A stretch of 64,000 nt of DNA from VXYL01 sp965116935 (GTDB lineage: Bacteria > Pseudomonadota > Gammaproteobacteria > Pseudomonadales > Azotimanducaceae): the NCBI GenBank assembly GCA_965116935.1, contig OZ220737.1, positions 620,001 to 684,000 on the forward strand, in the 5' to 3' direction. How positions within the stretch are numbered: position 1 is the stretch's first letter; each line of letters opens with the position of its first letter. This document shows positions 15,967 through 27,465 of the stretch, piece by piece. The translations under genes and the position numbers were made by a program. The notes beneath the pieces were generated by a model. It searched no databases. It had not been told where the DNA came from and was given only the letters and a program-made list of their open reading frames with translations.

Positions 15967-17628
15967 CTAGCCCGGATTAACTCCGCGCCCTTCCCGCAAC
16001 AGCGTCGCCGCGTAGCTGCGCGATTCTTCGGTCACCGTTCGACCGCCGAGCATCCGCGCGAGTTCCCCGACGCGGCCGTCTTCGTCCAAGGGCACGATGG
16101 CCACATCCTGATCGTCGTTGCGCACCACTTTCATGTGCGCGTCGGCAAGGGCGGCGATCTGCGGCGCGTGGGTGATGGCGATCACCTGGCCACTGCGGGA
16201 AAGGCGGCGCAGCACGCGTCCGAGCACGTCTGCCGAGGTGCCGCCGACGCCCACGTCGGCCTCGTCCAGGATCATGCAGGGGAGCGCCGAGTGCTCCGCC
16301 GCCACTAGCTGAATCGCGAGGCTAATGCGGGAAATCTCGCCCCCCGACGCAATGTCGCCCAAGCGGCCGGCGGGGTATTTGGGGTTGGTGGCGATGATGT
16401 AGTCCACGCTCTCGAGGCCAGCGGCGGATTCCGCTGGCGAGAACCGCACCTCCAGCGACGCCTCGCTGAGACCCAGTTCGCGGATGGCGTCGGTGACCTT
16501 GGCCGCGAAAGGCGCCGCCGCCTCACGGCGCTGGCCAGAAAGCTGCTCGGCCAACTGCCCGAACTCCGTCGCCGCGTCTCGCGCCTCGGCCTCGAGCGCC
16601 TCCACGCGGGTGTCTTCGTCTGCGAGTTCCTTAAGCTCCTCGTTCAACGCCGCAAGATGCTCCGCCAAAGTGGCCGGCGGAACCCGGTGCCGTCGCGCAA
16701 CGTCGTGCAGCGCCGACAGCCGTGCATCCACGTCACGAAGCGTCTCTTCGGCAGCGTCGAAGCTGTCGAGATAGCGCCGCAGTTCGTCGCCCGCTTCCTC
16801 CAAAAACACCTGCACGGAGTTCATCAGCTCGCTGGCGCGGGCGAGGTTTTCGTGCGGGTCTTGCGCATCCTCAATGGCGCGCACGATGTGCGAGGCACGG
16901 CTGCCAAGGTCGTCCTGGATCTCGGTCACCGCGGTGCCAATTGCGGCGACGATCTCCTGTGCGCGGGAGAGGCGTCGATGGGTTGCGGCAATCTCGTCGA
17001 AGCGGCCGAGGTCTTCCCCCAGCGTACCAAGTTCCTCGGTTTGGTAGGCAAGCAGTGCCCGGCGCTCTTGCCGGCGTTGCGCATCGGCGCGCGCCGCCTC
17101 GAGTTCCGCCGCCGCCTCCGTTCTGCGCCGATGTGCGTCCGCCACCGCGGCAACGAGCGTCGCATCCACACCGAAGTCGTCGAGCAGGCGCCGCTGCTGG
17201 TCTGGCCGCATGACGAGCCGGTGCTGGTCTTGACCATGAATGTCGATGAGCGGTTCCGCCAGCCGCGCAAGCACCGCCGCCGTCACGGCAGCGCCGTTGA
17301 CGAAGGCGCGCGAGCGCCCTTCCGCACTTGCCGCCCGCCGAACGAGGCAATTGCCGTCCGATTCCGTGTCAAATGCCTCCTGCTCGCGCAGCACTGCCAG
17401 CGCCTGCGGCTGTGCGGAAATATTGAACTCGGCACTGACGTCGCAGCCAGTTGTGCCGGGACGAATCTTCGACCTCTGCACCCGCGCGCCGAGCACCAAC
17501 GAGAGGGCGTCGAGCAGGATCGACTTGCCAGCGCCGGATTCGCCGGTGATCACCGTAAGGCCAGCGCCGAACTCGATGTCGAGCCGATCCACCAGCACGA
17601 AGTTGCGAACGGTTAGGGCCTTGAGCAC
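15967..17628 (-). CDS. recN: DNA repair protein RecN
   Basis: 553 residues, normal length. SMC-like ATPase: Walker A GESGAGKS at about 30-37, long coiled-coil arms in the middle (E/R/A-rich from about 150 to 350), and the ABC signature/Walker B region IASGGEISRISLAIQL and CMILDEADVGVGG (about 440-480). It acts in double-strand-break repair with RecA. It is tail to head with bamE, the conserved order. Regulation by LexA is common in the family, but I did not find a clear LexA box. Confidence 0.93.
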   Translation of the reverse strand: MLKALTVRNFVLVDRLDIEFGAGLTVITGESGAGKSILLDALSLVLGARVQRSKIRPGTTGCDVSAEFNISAQPQALAVLREQEAFDTESDGNCLVRRAASAEGRSRAFVNGAAVTAAVLARLAEPLIDIHGQDQHRLVMRPDQQRRLLDDFGVDATLVAAVADAHRRRTEAAAELEAARADAQRRQERRALLAYQTEELGTLGEDLGRFDEIAATHRRLSRAQEIVAAIGTAVTEIQDDLGSRASHIVRAIEDAQDPHENLARASELMNSVQVFLEEAGDELRRYLDSFDAAEETLRDVDARLSALHDVARRHRVPPATLAEHLAALNEELKELADEDTRVEALEAEARDAATEFGQLAEQLSGQRREAAAPFAAKVTDAIRELGLSEASLEVRFSPAESAAGLESVDYIIATNPKYPAGRLGDIASGGEISRISLAIQLVAAEHSALPCMILDEADVGVGGTSADVLGRVLRRLSRSGQVIAITHAPQIAALADAHMKVVRNDDQDVAIVPLDEDGRVGELARMLGGRTVTEESRSYAATLLREGRGVNPG

Positions 17629-17689
17629 GGAAAACGGCGTGGCGCGGTTGCCTGATGGGGAAGCGGCAGACTACGGCAAAGGCGCGCTT

Positions 17690-17790
17690 GGGGGAAGGCA
17701 TTGTGCATTCTCTCGCCGCAAGGCGCGGACCGTGGCCTGAAGAAAGGCGCCTGTCGGCGTCTGGGAAGGCAGAATGCCTTCCCTCCAGAC
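17690..17790. repeat. Pair of intergenic hairpins
   Basis: ggaaggcattgtgcattctc and, 60 bases on, gggaaggcagaatgccttcc (a perfect stem) with aaggcgcctgtcggcgtc between them. The same hairpin type occurs near 9160-9180 and, with other loop bases, at 9813, 10041, 12400 and 52090. Confidence 0.55.
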
Positions 17791-17916
17791 CCCGTTCCTC
17801 CAAGGCCCGTCCCCTTCCACTGGCGTCCATCGCCGAGTCCGACGGACGGCGAAAACCAACCCGCGCGAGGCTGCGACAATTGGCATGTTGCGAGGGCGCG
17901 GGGAGGGCGCGTGGAC

Positions 17917-19320
17917 ATGAACAGGGCCTTGCTGCCTTGCTGCATTGGGTTGCTCGTCGCCGCGCCGGTGGCGGCGCAGGCCGTGGCGTTCGACGAACAC
18001 GCCATCGAAGCGCCGTTCCGCGTGCAGGAAACGCTGTCTGGCAGCTTTGCGAATGCGCCGAGCCTGGTGTTCGTCGGTGGCGACGGTGACACCACGGAGT
18101 GCGCGGTCCACTCCTTGGGCGACGATGGGTGGAGCCAAGTGCATCGCGGCCCATTGCCGGCTGGCACGGTTCTGGCCGATGACATGTCCATCGCCGGCAA
18201 CGACCGTTTCGTCGTCTTCGACGGCACGCACTTTTCCTGGCTCGATCCGGTCGACTGGACCTTCAAGCCCCTCGACATTGCCGTCGCAACCACCCTCTAC
18301 CGCGGCAAACCACGCGGCGTCGCCGTGGGGGATATGGGTCGTGATGTCAACGGCGACGAAGCGGACGACATTGTGCTGCTCGACTTCGATGGCATCTGGA
18401 CCACCCTCCAAGGTGCCGGCGGCACCTTCGATCAGCCCATCAAGCTGCCCACTCCGCCATTGATTCAGGTGGGCAACAGCGTTTCCTTCACCGCGCCATC
18501 CATGTACGCGCTCGACTACGACGGAGACGGTCGCGGTGACCTGGCAGTTCAACAAGACGGCCAACTCCTAGTCTTCAAAGGCGCGACTACCGAGACCGAG
18601 CCAGAGTCAATCGCAGTGCCCGGCGGGCTGACAGGCCCCAGCGCCGATCGCCCACTGGGCGACGAAAGCCCCATCCGCACCTTGCGCGACCTCGCCGACC
18701 ACAACGGCGACGGCATAGCCGACATCACCGTCTCCACCGCCAGGGGCGACGGCCCGATGGAGGCCGAAACCGCAACGCTCTTCCACTTCGGCCGCCGCGA
18801 TGGCGGGGTAACGGTGTTTGACGAAGACCCGAGCTCCACCATCGCCACCGGCTCCATCGGCGAAATCCAGATGGTGGACATCGACGGCGACGGGCGCGAG
18901 GACGTGGTGGCCCTCTCCGGCGAGTTCAGCGTCGGCAAGATCGCGATGGCGATCATGACCGGCTCCATCTCCCTCGACGCGGGGATTTATCTCATGGGCG
19001 AGGACGGGTTCGACGACGAACCTGCTGCAACCCGGAAGATGAAGGTGGGTGAGAACAGTCCCGGCCCGGCGTTTGCGGATGTGAACGGTGACGGCCGCCA
19101 AGACATGGTGCAGGTGGTGGAGGACGGCTTGGAGATCGCTCTCGGCGAGCCAAGCAAACGCTTGTTCCCGAAGCGTCCGCAAGAAGTGGAGCTCAACGAA
19201 CCCTTCGGCGATGCCACGCCGAGCGGCACGGATGTGGAGGACCTGAACCAAGACGGCAAGGACGACCTCCTGCTCCACTACGGCCCAACCACCGGCATAT
19301 TGGTGTTGCTGAGCCGCTGA
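17917..19320 (+). CDS. Secreted FG-GAP/VCBS repeat protein
   Basis: 467 residues. A signal peptide of about 22 residues (ALLPCCIGLLVAAPVAAQA) is followed by a beta-propeller-like domain with at least six Ca2+-binding repeats of the D-x-D-x-D-G-x-x-D type: DVNGDEADD, DYDGDGRGD, DHNGDGIAD, DIDGDGRED, DVNGDGRQD, DLNQDGKDD. Such proteins act at the cell surface in adhesion or as periplasmic scaffolds. It starts divergently from recN and lies between recN and hrcA, where it is not part of the usual neighbourhood. ATG 17917 gives the signal peptide. Confidence 0.8.
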   Translation: MNRALLPCCIGLLVAAPVAAQAVAFDEHAIEAPFRVQETLSGSFANAPSLVFVGGDGDTTECAVHSLGDDGWSQVHRGPLPAGTVLADDMSIAGNDRFVVFDGTHFSWLDPVDWTFKPLDIAVATTLYRGKPRGVAVGDMGRDVNGDEADDIVLLDFDGIWTTLQGAGGTFDQPIKLPTPPLIQVGNSVSFTAPSMYALDYDGDGRGDLAVQQDGQLLVFKGATTETEPESIAVPGGLTGPSADRPLGDESPIRTLRDLADHNGDGIADITVSTARGDGPMEAETATLFHFGRRDGGVTVFDEDPSSTIATGSIGEIQMVDIDGDGREDVVALSGEFSVGKIAMAIMTGSISLDAGIYLMGEDGFDDEPAATRKMKVGENSPGPAFADVNGDGRQDMVQVVEDGLEIALGEPSKRLFPKRPQEVELNEPFGDATPSGTDVEDLNQDGKDDLLLHYGPTTGILVLLSR

Positions 19321-19485
19321 AGCGCCGCTCCGTGCGGTGTCAACCCTAGCGACGGGCACTGCACGCGTCTCGCCCGTTGCTTGGAGGAACTCGGCGCTGC
19401 TGCAATACTATCGGCCCATCGGGAGTAGGTTGACAGCGGCCGTGAAGCAGCAACCTTCCGCCGCGTCGCCCTGAGGAGCCAAGCG

Positions 19486-20562
19486 ATGCGCCAGCCGAGC
19501 CAGTTGCCGGAAAACGTCGATGAGCGGGCGCAGCATCTTTTCAAGATGCTGGTGGAGCACTACCTGAAGGACGGCAACCCCGTCGGCTCGAAGACGCTCG
19601 CGGCCTCGCGCGAGATCACCGTCAGTTCCGCCACCATCCGCAACATCATGGTGGACTTGGAATCGCGCGGCCTCGTCACCTCCCCGCACACCTCCGCCGG
19701 GCGCGTGCCGACGCATCAGGGCTTGCGCTTCTTCGTCGAGAGCCTGATCTCGGTGAGCCCCATGGAAGCCGATGCGGTTCGGCACCTGTACCGGGAACTG
19801 AGCCCCGACCTCGGTCCCACCGAACTCGTCGAGTCCGCCTCGCAACTGCTCTCGCACCTCACCCATATGGCCGGCGTCGTTACGGTGCGCAGGCCCGAGC
19901 AGGTGTCGCTCAGGCAAGTGGAGTTCCTGCACCTCTCGGGCGGACGCGTGCTGGTCATCCTCGTCGTCAACGACCGCGAAGTGCAGAACCGCGTCATCCA
20001 TCCGGACCGCGAATACACCGAAGCCGAGCTCACCCGCGCCGCCAACTACATCAACGCGGAGTTCTTCGGCCAGTCCCTCGGCGCCATCCGCGCCGGCATC
20101 CTCGACAGCATGCGCGGCGACAAGGATCGCCTCAACGCCCTGATGGAGACCGCCCTCGACGTCGCCAGCAAGGCATTCCCCAAGGAAGGCGAGGACGACG
20201 AGGACGACTGCGTCGTCAGCGGCGAAACAAACCTGCTCGATTCGCTGCCGAGCATCGAGGCGGTGCGCGAGCTGTACGAAGCCTTCGCACACAAGAGCGC
20301 GATCGTCCACCTGCTCGACCGCTGCCTCGACAGCGACGGCATCCAGCTTTTCATCGGCGAAGAGTCCGGCTACCGCGCGCTCGACGACTACAGCCTGGTC
20401 ACGGCGCGCTACCAGGTGGGCGGCCAAGTGGCCGGCGTGCTCGGTGTCGTCGGCCCCACCCGCATGGCCTACGAAAAGGTCATCCCCGTGGTGGACGTGA
20501 CCGCCCGATTGCTCGGCGCCGCGATGGATCACCCCCAAGAGCGCCGCCAAGCCTCTCGCTAG
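19486..20562 (+). CDS. hrcA: Heat-shock repressor HrcA
   Basis: 358 residues. N-terminal winged helix: SSATIRNIMVDLESRGLVTS then PHTSAGRVPTHQGLRFFVE (about residues 45-85) is diagnostic. The middle GAF-like and dimerisation domains end with LGVVGPTRMAYEKVIPVVD. HrcA represses dnaK/groE operons by binding the CIRCE palindrome; I looked for TTAGCACTC-N9-GAGTGCTAA before grpE, dnaK and hrcA and found none in this window, so its targets are probably elsewhere (for example groESL) or its site has diverged. Its location next to grpE fits. Confidence 0.92.
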   Translation: MRQPSQLPENVDERAQHLFKMLVEHYLKDGNPVGSKTLAASREITVSSATIRNIMVDLESRGLVTSPHTSAGRVPTHQGLRFFVESLISVSPMEADAVRHLYRELSPDLGPTELVESASQLLSHLTHMAGVVTVRRPEQVSLRQVEFLHLSGGRVLVILVVNDREVQNRVIHPDREYTEAELTRAANYINAEFFGQSLGAIRAGILDSMRGDKDRLNALMETALDVASKAFPKEGEDDEDDCVVSGETNLLDSLPSIEAVRELYEAFAHKSAIVHLLDRCLDSDGIQLFIGEESGYRALDDYSLVTARYQVGGQVAGVLGVVGPTRMAYEKVIPVVDVTARLLGAAMDHPQERRQASR

Positions 20563-20737
20563 TCCCCTCCCCCGCCGAGTCCATCGGTGCATCCAATACG
20601 GGCGGGGACAAGCCCGGGACAAGCCCCGCCCCTACGCGTCCCGTGTCGAGTGCATCGACGCGTTCAATGGGGGCGGGGAAAGGCGGGTCCCCACGGGCCT
20701 CCGGCTAGGAACCAAACCGCTCGCGACACGCGGCAGG

Positions 20738-20767
20738 GTTGAAATTCGGCTGCATCGTCGCCATCTA
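20738..20767 (+). promoter_or_regulatory. Sigma-32-like heat-shock promoter before grpE
   Basis: GTTGAAA (20738-20744), 15 bases, then GCCATCTA (20760-20767), close to the sigma-32 pattern CTTGAAA / CCCCATNT. It ends 35 bases before the grpE start and would drive grpE-dnaK-dnaJ. Read by eye only. Confidence 0.4.
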
Positions 20768-20802
20768 CCCGCCTTCCACACTGCACGAATCCATCGCTTT
20801 CA

Positions 20803-21486
20803 ATGCAAACCGACAAAACCTGCCCGGGAGGCGCATCGGGACAAGGCGCCGATGCGACCAATCGTGTCGCGGAAGGCAGCGAAGATGCTGGCGGCGAAGC
20901 GGCCACGACGCCGGCCGATCCGGAACAGTGCGCCGAAACGGATGCACCCGACTCCGATGCCGTCGCGCCGGCGGAAGAGCAGCCCGAAGATCCGGCAACC
21001 ACCATCGCCGCCCTGAACGTGGCGCTCGAAGCGGCTGAGGCTGAGATCGAGAGCCTGAACGACCGCGCCCTGCGCGCCACCGCCGAGGTGGAAAACGTGC
21101 GCAAGCGCGCCGATCGCAGCGTCGCCAACGCTCACAAGTTCGCCCTCGAGAAGTTCACCGGCGACCTTTTGCCCGTCATCGACAGCTTCGAGCGGGCACT
21201 CGAAGCTGCCTCGGCCCTCGCGAGCGAGAACGACGCCGCCGGCAGCACCGTGGAAGGCATCGAACTGTCGCTGCGGCTGATGAACGAAACCCTCGGTCGC
21301 CACGGCGTCGAAGCCATCGACCCGGTGGGCGAACCGTTCAACCCCTCCTTCCACGAAGCCATGAGCATGGTGCCGAACCCCGACGCGGAACCGGGCTCGG
21401 TGCTGCAAGTGGTGCAGAAGGGCTACACCCTGAACGAGCGCCTCGTGCGTCCAGCCCGGGTGCTGGTGGCCAAGGCGCCCGAGTAG
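20803..21486 (+). CDS. grpE: Nucleotide-exchange factor GrpE
   Basis: 227 residues. A long, acidic, low-complexity N-terminus (about 65 residues) precedes the coiled coil, then RATAEVENVRKRADRSVANA and the beta-domain signature HEAMSMVPNPDAEPGSVLQV with YTLNERLVRPARVLVAK at the end. It releases ADP from DnaK. It is located directly upstream of dnaK, as expected for a heat-shock operon. Confidence 0.93.
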   Translation: MQTDKTCPGGASGQGADATNRVAEGSEDAGGEAATTPADPEQCAETDAPDSDAVAPAEEQPEDPATTIAALNVALEAAEAEIESLNDRALRATAEVENVRKRADRSVANAHKFALEKFTGDLLPVIDSFERALEAASALASENDAAGSTVEGIELSLRLMNETLGRHGVEAIDPVGEPFNPSFHEAMSMVPNPDAEPGSVLQVVQKGYTLNERLVRPARVLVAKAPE

Positions 21487-21576
21487 CACCGCAAACCGCT
21501 TGATTAATCGTCCTCTCGACCCAATTTCTCAAACGTAACCACTGAAAGAACTGCACGCAGGACAACGGAGACCATC

Positions 21577-23640
<2,064 letters not shown>

Positions 23641-23664
23641 TACGGGGGCTGGCGGCAAGCAACC

Positions 23665-24807
23665 ATGGCGGCAAAGCGCGATTACTACGACGTTCTAGGC
23701 GTCGAACGGGGCGCGTCCGAAGGCGACGTGAAGAAGGCATATCGCCGCCTCGCCATGAAGTACCACCCGGACCGCAACCCCGACGACGACGACGCCGAAG
23801 AGCGCTTCAAGGAGGCGAGCGAAGCCTACGAAGTGCTCTCCGACGAGGAGAAGCGCGAGGCCTACGACCGCTTTGGCCACGCCGGGGTGGACGGTCGAGG
23901 CTTCGAAACCGGCGGCTTCAGCACCGGCAACTTCGCCGACATCTTCAGCGACATCTTCGGCGGCGACATCGGCGACATCTTCGGTGGCGGCGGCCGCAGC
24001 CGCAGTTCCGTGCGCCGCGGCGCCGACTTGCGCTATCCGCTGAACCTCACCCTGGAGCAGGCCGTCGGCGGCGACAGCGTGGAAATCCGCGTGCCGAAGC
24101 TAGACACCTGTCCCGACTGCGACGGCAGAGGCGCCGCCCCGGGAACCTCGCCGACCACCTGCCCCGACTGCAACGGCGCCGGCCAGATTCGCGTCGCCCA
24201 AGGGTTCTTCTCCCTGCAGCAAACCTGCCCGCGCTGCCGCGGCACCGGCAAGGCCATCCTCAATCCCTGCCGAACCTGCGGTGGCGGCGGCCGCGTCGAA
24301 CGACGCAAGACCCTGTCGGTGGACATCCCCGCCGGCGTCGACGACGGCAATCGCATCCGCCTGATCGGCGAGGGCGAGGCCGGCTTGGGCGGCGGCCCGC
24401 CGGGCGACCTCTACGTGCAGATCAGCATCGCCGAACACGACATCTTCAAGCGCGAGGGCCGGCACCTTTTCTGTGACGTGCCCATCTCTTTCGTGGACGC
24501 GGCGATCGGCGCCGAGATCGAAGTGCCCACCCTGAACGGCCGAGTGAGCGTAAAGGTCCCCGCCGAAACCCAAACCGGCAAGCTCTTCCGCCTGCGTGGC
24601 CGCGGCGTGCCGGCCCTGCGCGGCGGCGGAAGCGGCGACCTGTTGTGCCGCATGGTGGTGGAAACCCCGGTGCGCCTCTCCGAACAGCAAAAGGACCTCC
24701 TGCGCGAGTTCAAGGAAAGCCTCGACGACGGCGGCGGCAAGCACGCCCCCCGCGAAAGCTCCTGGTTCGACTCGGTGCGCAAGTTCGTCGGCGGACTAGG
24801 CAGTTGA
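23665..24807 (+). CDS. dnaJ: Co-chaperone DnaJ (Hsp40)
   Basis: 380 residues with the full type I layout: J domain with HPD (YHPDRN, about residues 33-38), Gly/Phe-rich linker (FSTGNFADIFSDIFGGDIGD), zinc domain with four repeats CPDCDGRG, CPDCNGAG, CPRCRGTG and CRTCGGGG (about 148-210), then the C-terminal substrate-binding domains. It stimulates DnaK ATPase and hands over clients. It lies immediately after dnaK in the same operon. Confidence 0.95.
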   Translation: MAAKRDYYDVLGVERGASEGDVKKAYRRLAMKYHPDRNPDDDDAEERFKEASEAYEVLSDEEKREAYDRFGHAGVDGRGFETGGFSTGNFADIFSDIFGGDIGDIFGGGGRSRSSVRRGADLRYPLNLTLEQAVGGDSVEIRVPKLDTCPDCDGRGAAPGTSPTTCPDCNGAGQIRVAQGFFSLQQTCPRCRGTGKAILNPCRTCGGGGRVERRKTLSVDIPAGVDDGNRIRLIGEGEAGLGGGPPGDLYVQISIAEHDIFKREGRHLFCDVPISFVDAAIGAEIEVPTLNGRVSVKVPAETQTGKLFRLRGRGVPALRGGGSGDLLCRMVVETPVRLSEQQKDLLREFKESLDDGGGKHAPRESSWFDSVRKFVGGLGS

Positions 24808-24871
24808 ACGAACGCAACGACACGCCCACGGCAGCGACCGTGCTGGGCGCGTCATGCCGAAGGGTGCTCTG

Positions 24872-25681
24872 ATGGCGGAACTGATCAAAGTCGCTGTCGC
24901 CGGCGCCGCCGGACGCATGGGCCGCACCCTCGTAACCGGCATCGCCGCCCACGAACGCCTGCACCTCGCCGCCGCCGCCGACCGCCCCGGTGCACCAGAG
25001 GCCGGCGAAGACGCCGGCCGCCTCGCGGGCGTCGGCGACCTAGGCGTGACCATCAGCGAGGACATCGGCCCCGCCCTCGACGCCTTCGACGTGCTGATCG
25101 ACTTCACCATCCCCTCGGCCGCCCTAAGGCACGCGGGCCTTTGCATGGCAGCCGGCAAGGCAATGGTCATCGGCACCACCGGTTTCGACGCCGAAGGCCT
25201 CGCCAGCATCCGCAAGGCCGCCGAGAGCATTCCGATCCTGCTCTCCCCCAACATGAGCGTCGGCGTCAATGTCACCTTCATGCTGGTCGAGCAAGCCGCG
25301 CGCATTCTTGGCGACGAAGTGGACGTCGAGGTCTTCGAAGCGCACCACCGCCACAAAATCGACGCACCGTCCGGAACCGCCGTGCGCATGGGCGAAATCC
25401 TCGCCAAGGCGTTGGGCCGGGACCTCAACTCCGACGCCGTGTACGGCCGCGAAGGCGAAACCGGCGAGCGCGAGCGCCGCACGATCGGCTTTCACAGCCT
25501 GCGGGGAGGCGACATCGTCGGCGACCACACCGTCACCTTCGCCGGCACCGGCGAACGGCTCGAAATCACCCACCGCGCCGGCAGCCGCGAGAATTTCGCC
25601 GCCGGGGCTCTGCGCGCGGTGCAGTTCGTGCATGGCCGGGAACCGGGCTTCTACGGCATGGAAGACGTGCTGGGGCTGTAG
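24872..25681 (+). CDS. dapB: 4-hydroxy-tetrahydrodipicolinate reductase
   Basis: 269 residues. The nucleotide-binding loop GAAGRMGRTL is at about residues 10-19; VFEAHHRHKIDAPSGTA (about 151-167) contains the His/Lys catalytic pair; the C-terminal GAVRAVQF-like segment (GALRAVQFVHGREPGFYGM) closes the family. It reduces the DapA product in lysine and peptidoglycan (meso-diaminopimelate) synthesis. The ATG at 24872 was preferred over 24854 because the family starts at MAELIKVAVAG. It follows dnaJ, as in several gammaproteobacteria. Confidence 0.93.
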   Translation: MAELIKVAVAGAAGRMGRTLVTGIAAHERLHLAAAADRPGAPEAGEDAGRLAGVGDLGVTISEDIGPALDAFDVLIDFTIPSAALRHAGLCMAAGKAMVIGTTGFDAEGLASIRKAAESIPILLSPNMSVGVNVTFMLVEQAARILGDEVDVEVFEAHHRHKIDAPSGTAVRMGEILAKALGRDLNSDAVYGREGETGERERRTIGFHSLRGGDIVGDHTVTFAGTGERLEITHRAGSRENFAAGALRAVQFVHGREPGFYGMEDVLGL

Positions 25682-25684
25682 CCG

Positions 25685-26131
25685 ATGGAAAAACTGCTCG
25701 AATTCATCATGAACCACCCGTTCCTGGTGAGCGCATTCCTGATTGTCCTTGGCCTCTTCGTGCGCAACGAAGTCTCCCGTGGCGGGCGCGGCGTGACGGC
25801 GCAGGAGCTCGTCAACCTCGTCAACCGCGACGGCGCGCTCGTCGTCGATGTGCGCGACCAGAAGGAGTTCTCCGAAGGGCACATCGTCGACGCGGTGAAC
25901 ATCCCCCACGCCGCACTCCCGGCGCGCCTCTCGGAGATCGAACGGCACAAGGCCAAGCCCGTCGTCGTGACGTGCAAGATGGGACAACACGCCGGCGCCG
26001 CCGGCACGGTGCTGCGCAAGGCCGGCTTCGAGAACGTCTCCCGACTCAAGGGCGGCATCATGGAATGGCGCAACCAAAACCTGCCGGTGGTCAAGGGCGG
26101 CGGGCGAGGTGGCAGGAAGAAGGCACGCTGA
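25685..26131 (+). CDS. Membrane-anchored rhodanese-like protein (YibN type)
   Basis: 148 residues. One N-terminal membrane helix (HPFLVSAFLIVLGLFVRNEV, about residues 11-30), then a single rhodanese domain with DVRDQKEFSEGHI and the active-site loop VTCKMGQHAGAAG (Cys at about 98). YibN proteins are encoded just before secB in E. coli as here, and have been linked to the membrane-insertion machinery; the sulfur-transfer substrate is unknown. It starts 3 bases after dapB, and its stop overlaps the secB start (TGATG). Confidence 0.85.
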   Translation: MEKLLEFIMNHPFLVSAFLIVLGLFVRNEVSRGGRGVTAQELVNLVNRDGALVVDVRDQKEFSEGHIVDAVNIPHAALPARLSEIERHKAKPVVVTCKMGQHAGAAGTVLRKAGFENVSRLKGGIMEWRNQNLPVVKGGGRGGRKKAR

Positions 26132-26616
26132 TGGCAGAAAACGCACCAGGACCGGGCCTCGCCATCGAGCGCATCTATCTCAAGGATGCGTCGTTCGAAT
26201 CGCCCCGCGCGCCGGCGGTGTTCCGCTCCGAATGGCAGCCGCAGATCCACATCGACATCAACACCAAGAACAACGCGCTCGGCGAAGACCGCCACGAGGT
26301 GGTCCTGGCCCTCACCCTCACCGCCAAGGCGGACGGCGAGTCGCTCCTCATCATCGAACTCCAGCAAGCAGGCATCTTCCGCATCACCGGCCTCACCGAC
26401 GACCCCCTGCGCCAGGCCCTCGCCGTCGCCTGCCCCAACATCCTCTTCCCCTACGCCCGCGAAGCCATCGACAGCCTCGCCAGCCGCGGCACCTTCCCCG
26501 CCTTCAACCTAGCCCCCATCAACTTCGACGCCCTATACGCCGAAGCCAAACGCCGCCACGAAGCGGAAGTCACGGGCAGCGATCCGTCCGGTCCCGGCGA
26601 ACGCTTCGTGAACTAA
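26131..26616 (+). CDS. secB: Protein-export chaperone SecB
   Basis: 161 residues, normal length. LAIERIYLKDASFESPRAP is the diagnostic N-terminus; HEVVLALTLTAKADGESLL and LAVACPNILFPYAREAIDSL, then FPAFNLAPINFDALY complete the family. It holds presecretory proteins unfolded for SecA. The ATG overlaps the rhodanese stop, so the two are translationally coupled. Confidence 0.95.
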   Translation: MAENAPGPGLAIERIYLKDASFESPRAPAVFRSEWQPQIHIDINTKNNALGEDRHEVVLALTLTAKADGESLLIIELQQAGIFRITGLTDDPLRQALAVACPNILFPYAREAIDSLASRGTFPAFNLAPINFDALYAEAKRRHEAEVTGSDPSGPGERFVN

Positions 26617-27465
26617 CCCCTTTGTGGCGGATACAGATCAGGTCGTTGCAACGACCCCGTAGGGGGACGGGCTTACTCCGGGCAAGACTGTCTTATGTTA
26701 TTGATATATTTCTAAAAATGTACGAGTCCGACATCCTCGCGTTCCTGCCACCCATGGTGTCACTGGCGTAAACTGATACCCCGCAGGCGGCTCGGTCTAG
26801 TCGCTTCGGTACCATTTCGTTAATCTCCCTTTCGCGTCGACGCAGCCGTCGTGCATGCGCGACATTCCGGTGCCGCCCCACCCGCACCCGTGTGCGCTGT
26901 CGAGGGCTTCTTCAGCCGGAGAGGCGTTCACAAGGACGCGTCCGAGGCACGACATTCCGGCTCGCGAGCGCTGTAGGCGAGTCGCCATCACCTGTGTGGG
27001 ACGGAATGTCCGTGTGTCGGCAAAAAGGGCCAGAACGAGCTAACCCCGAGCACAACCCCACCCACCATGCTGAAGACGATGCCGACGAGAGTGGTGGGCT
27101 GAAGCCGCATGTCCGCGATCATAGCGCCCCGACCAAGGTGGCCGCACGCAATCGAGCAGCATGGCCCGCGTATGCGTTCGCCCAGCGACCGCCCGGCATA
27201 GACGTGAGCAGCGACCCCGTGCGCGACACGTCCTGCGCGTACGGTGCGAGCCTTCGTTCGTGGCTGGCGCGGCTCTTGGTGCAGACCAGGGTGTAGGGCC
27301 GGCCCCGGCGTTCGGTTTCGTGGAACATGTCAAGACGATGCGCGTCGATCGTCGCGTGGAGGTGCCGGCGAAGCTCAACCACACGAGCTTGTCCTCGTCA
27401 CCATCGTTCGCCCAAGCCGTGAGGCGGTCCCCGATCACCGAGCGTCCCTTGGGGCCGGGCTAAAG
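26617..27465. other. Long intergenic region with repeat pieces
   Basis: No intact gene. AT-rich bases near 26697-26720 precede a block (26945-27020) in which cacgacattccg and cggaatgtccgtg could pair over about 40 bases. Its left part recurs near 63090-63137, and its right end (ctgtgtgggacggaatgt) resembles sequences after the Sel1 genes and the DUF4143 gene. The rest includes the decayed frame listed next. Confidence 0.5.
27119..27438 (-). pseudogene. Decayed coding fragment
   Basis: On the reverse strand ELRRHLHATIDAHRLDMFHE, then RPYTLVCTKSRASHERRLAP read like part of a real protein. The preceding codons (DRLTAWANDGDEDKLVWL) are in a different frame, so a frameshift separates them. The family is not recognised with any certainty. 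Confidence 0.3.

Noticed and set aside
19321..21576. CIRCE operator for HrcA
   Set aside because: No TTAGCACTC...GAGTGCTAA or near match was found upstream of hrcA, grpE or dnaK.
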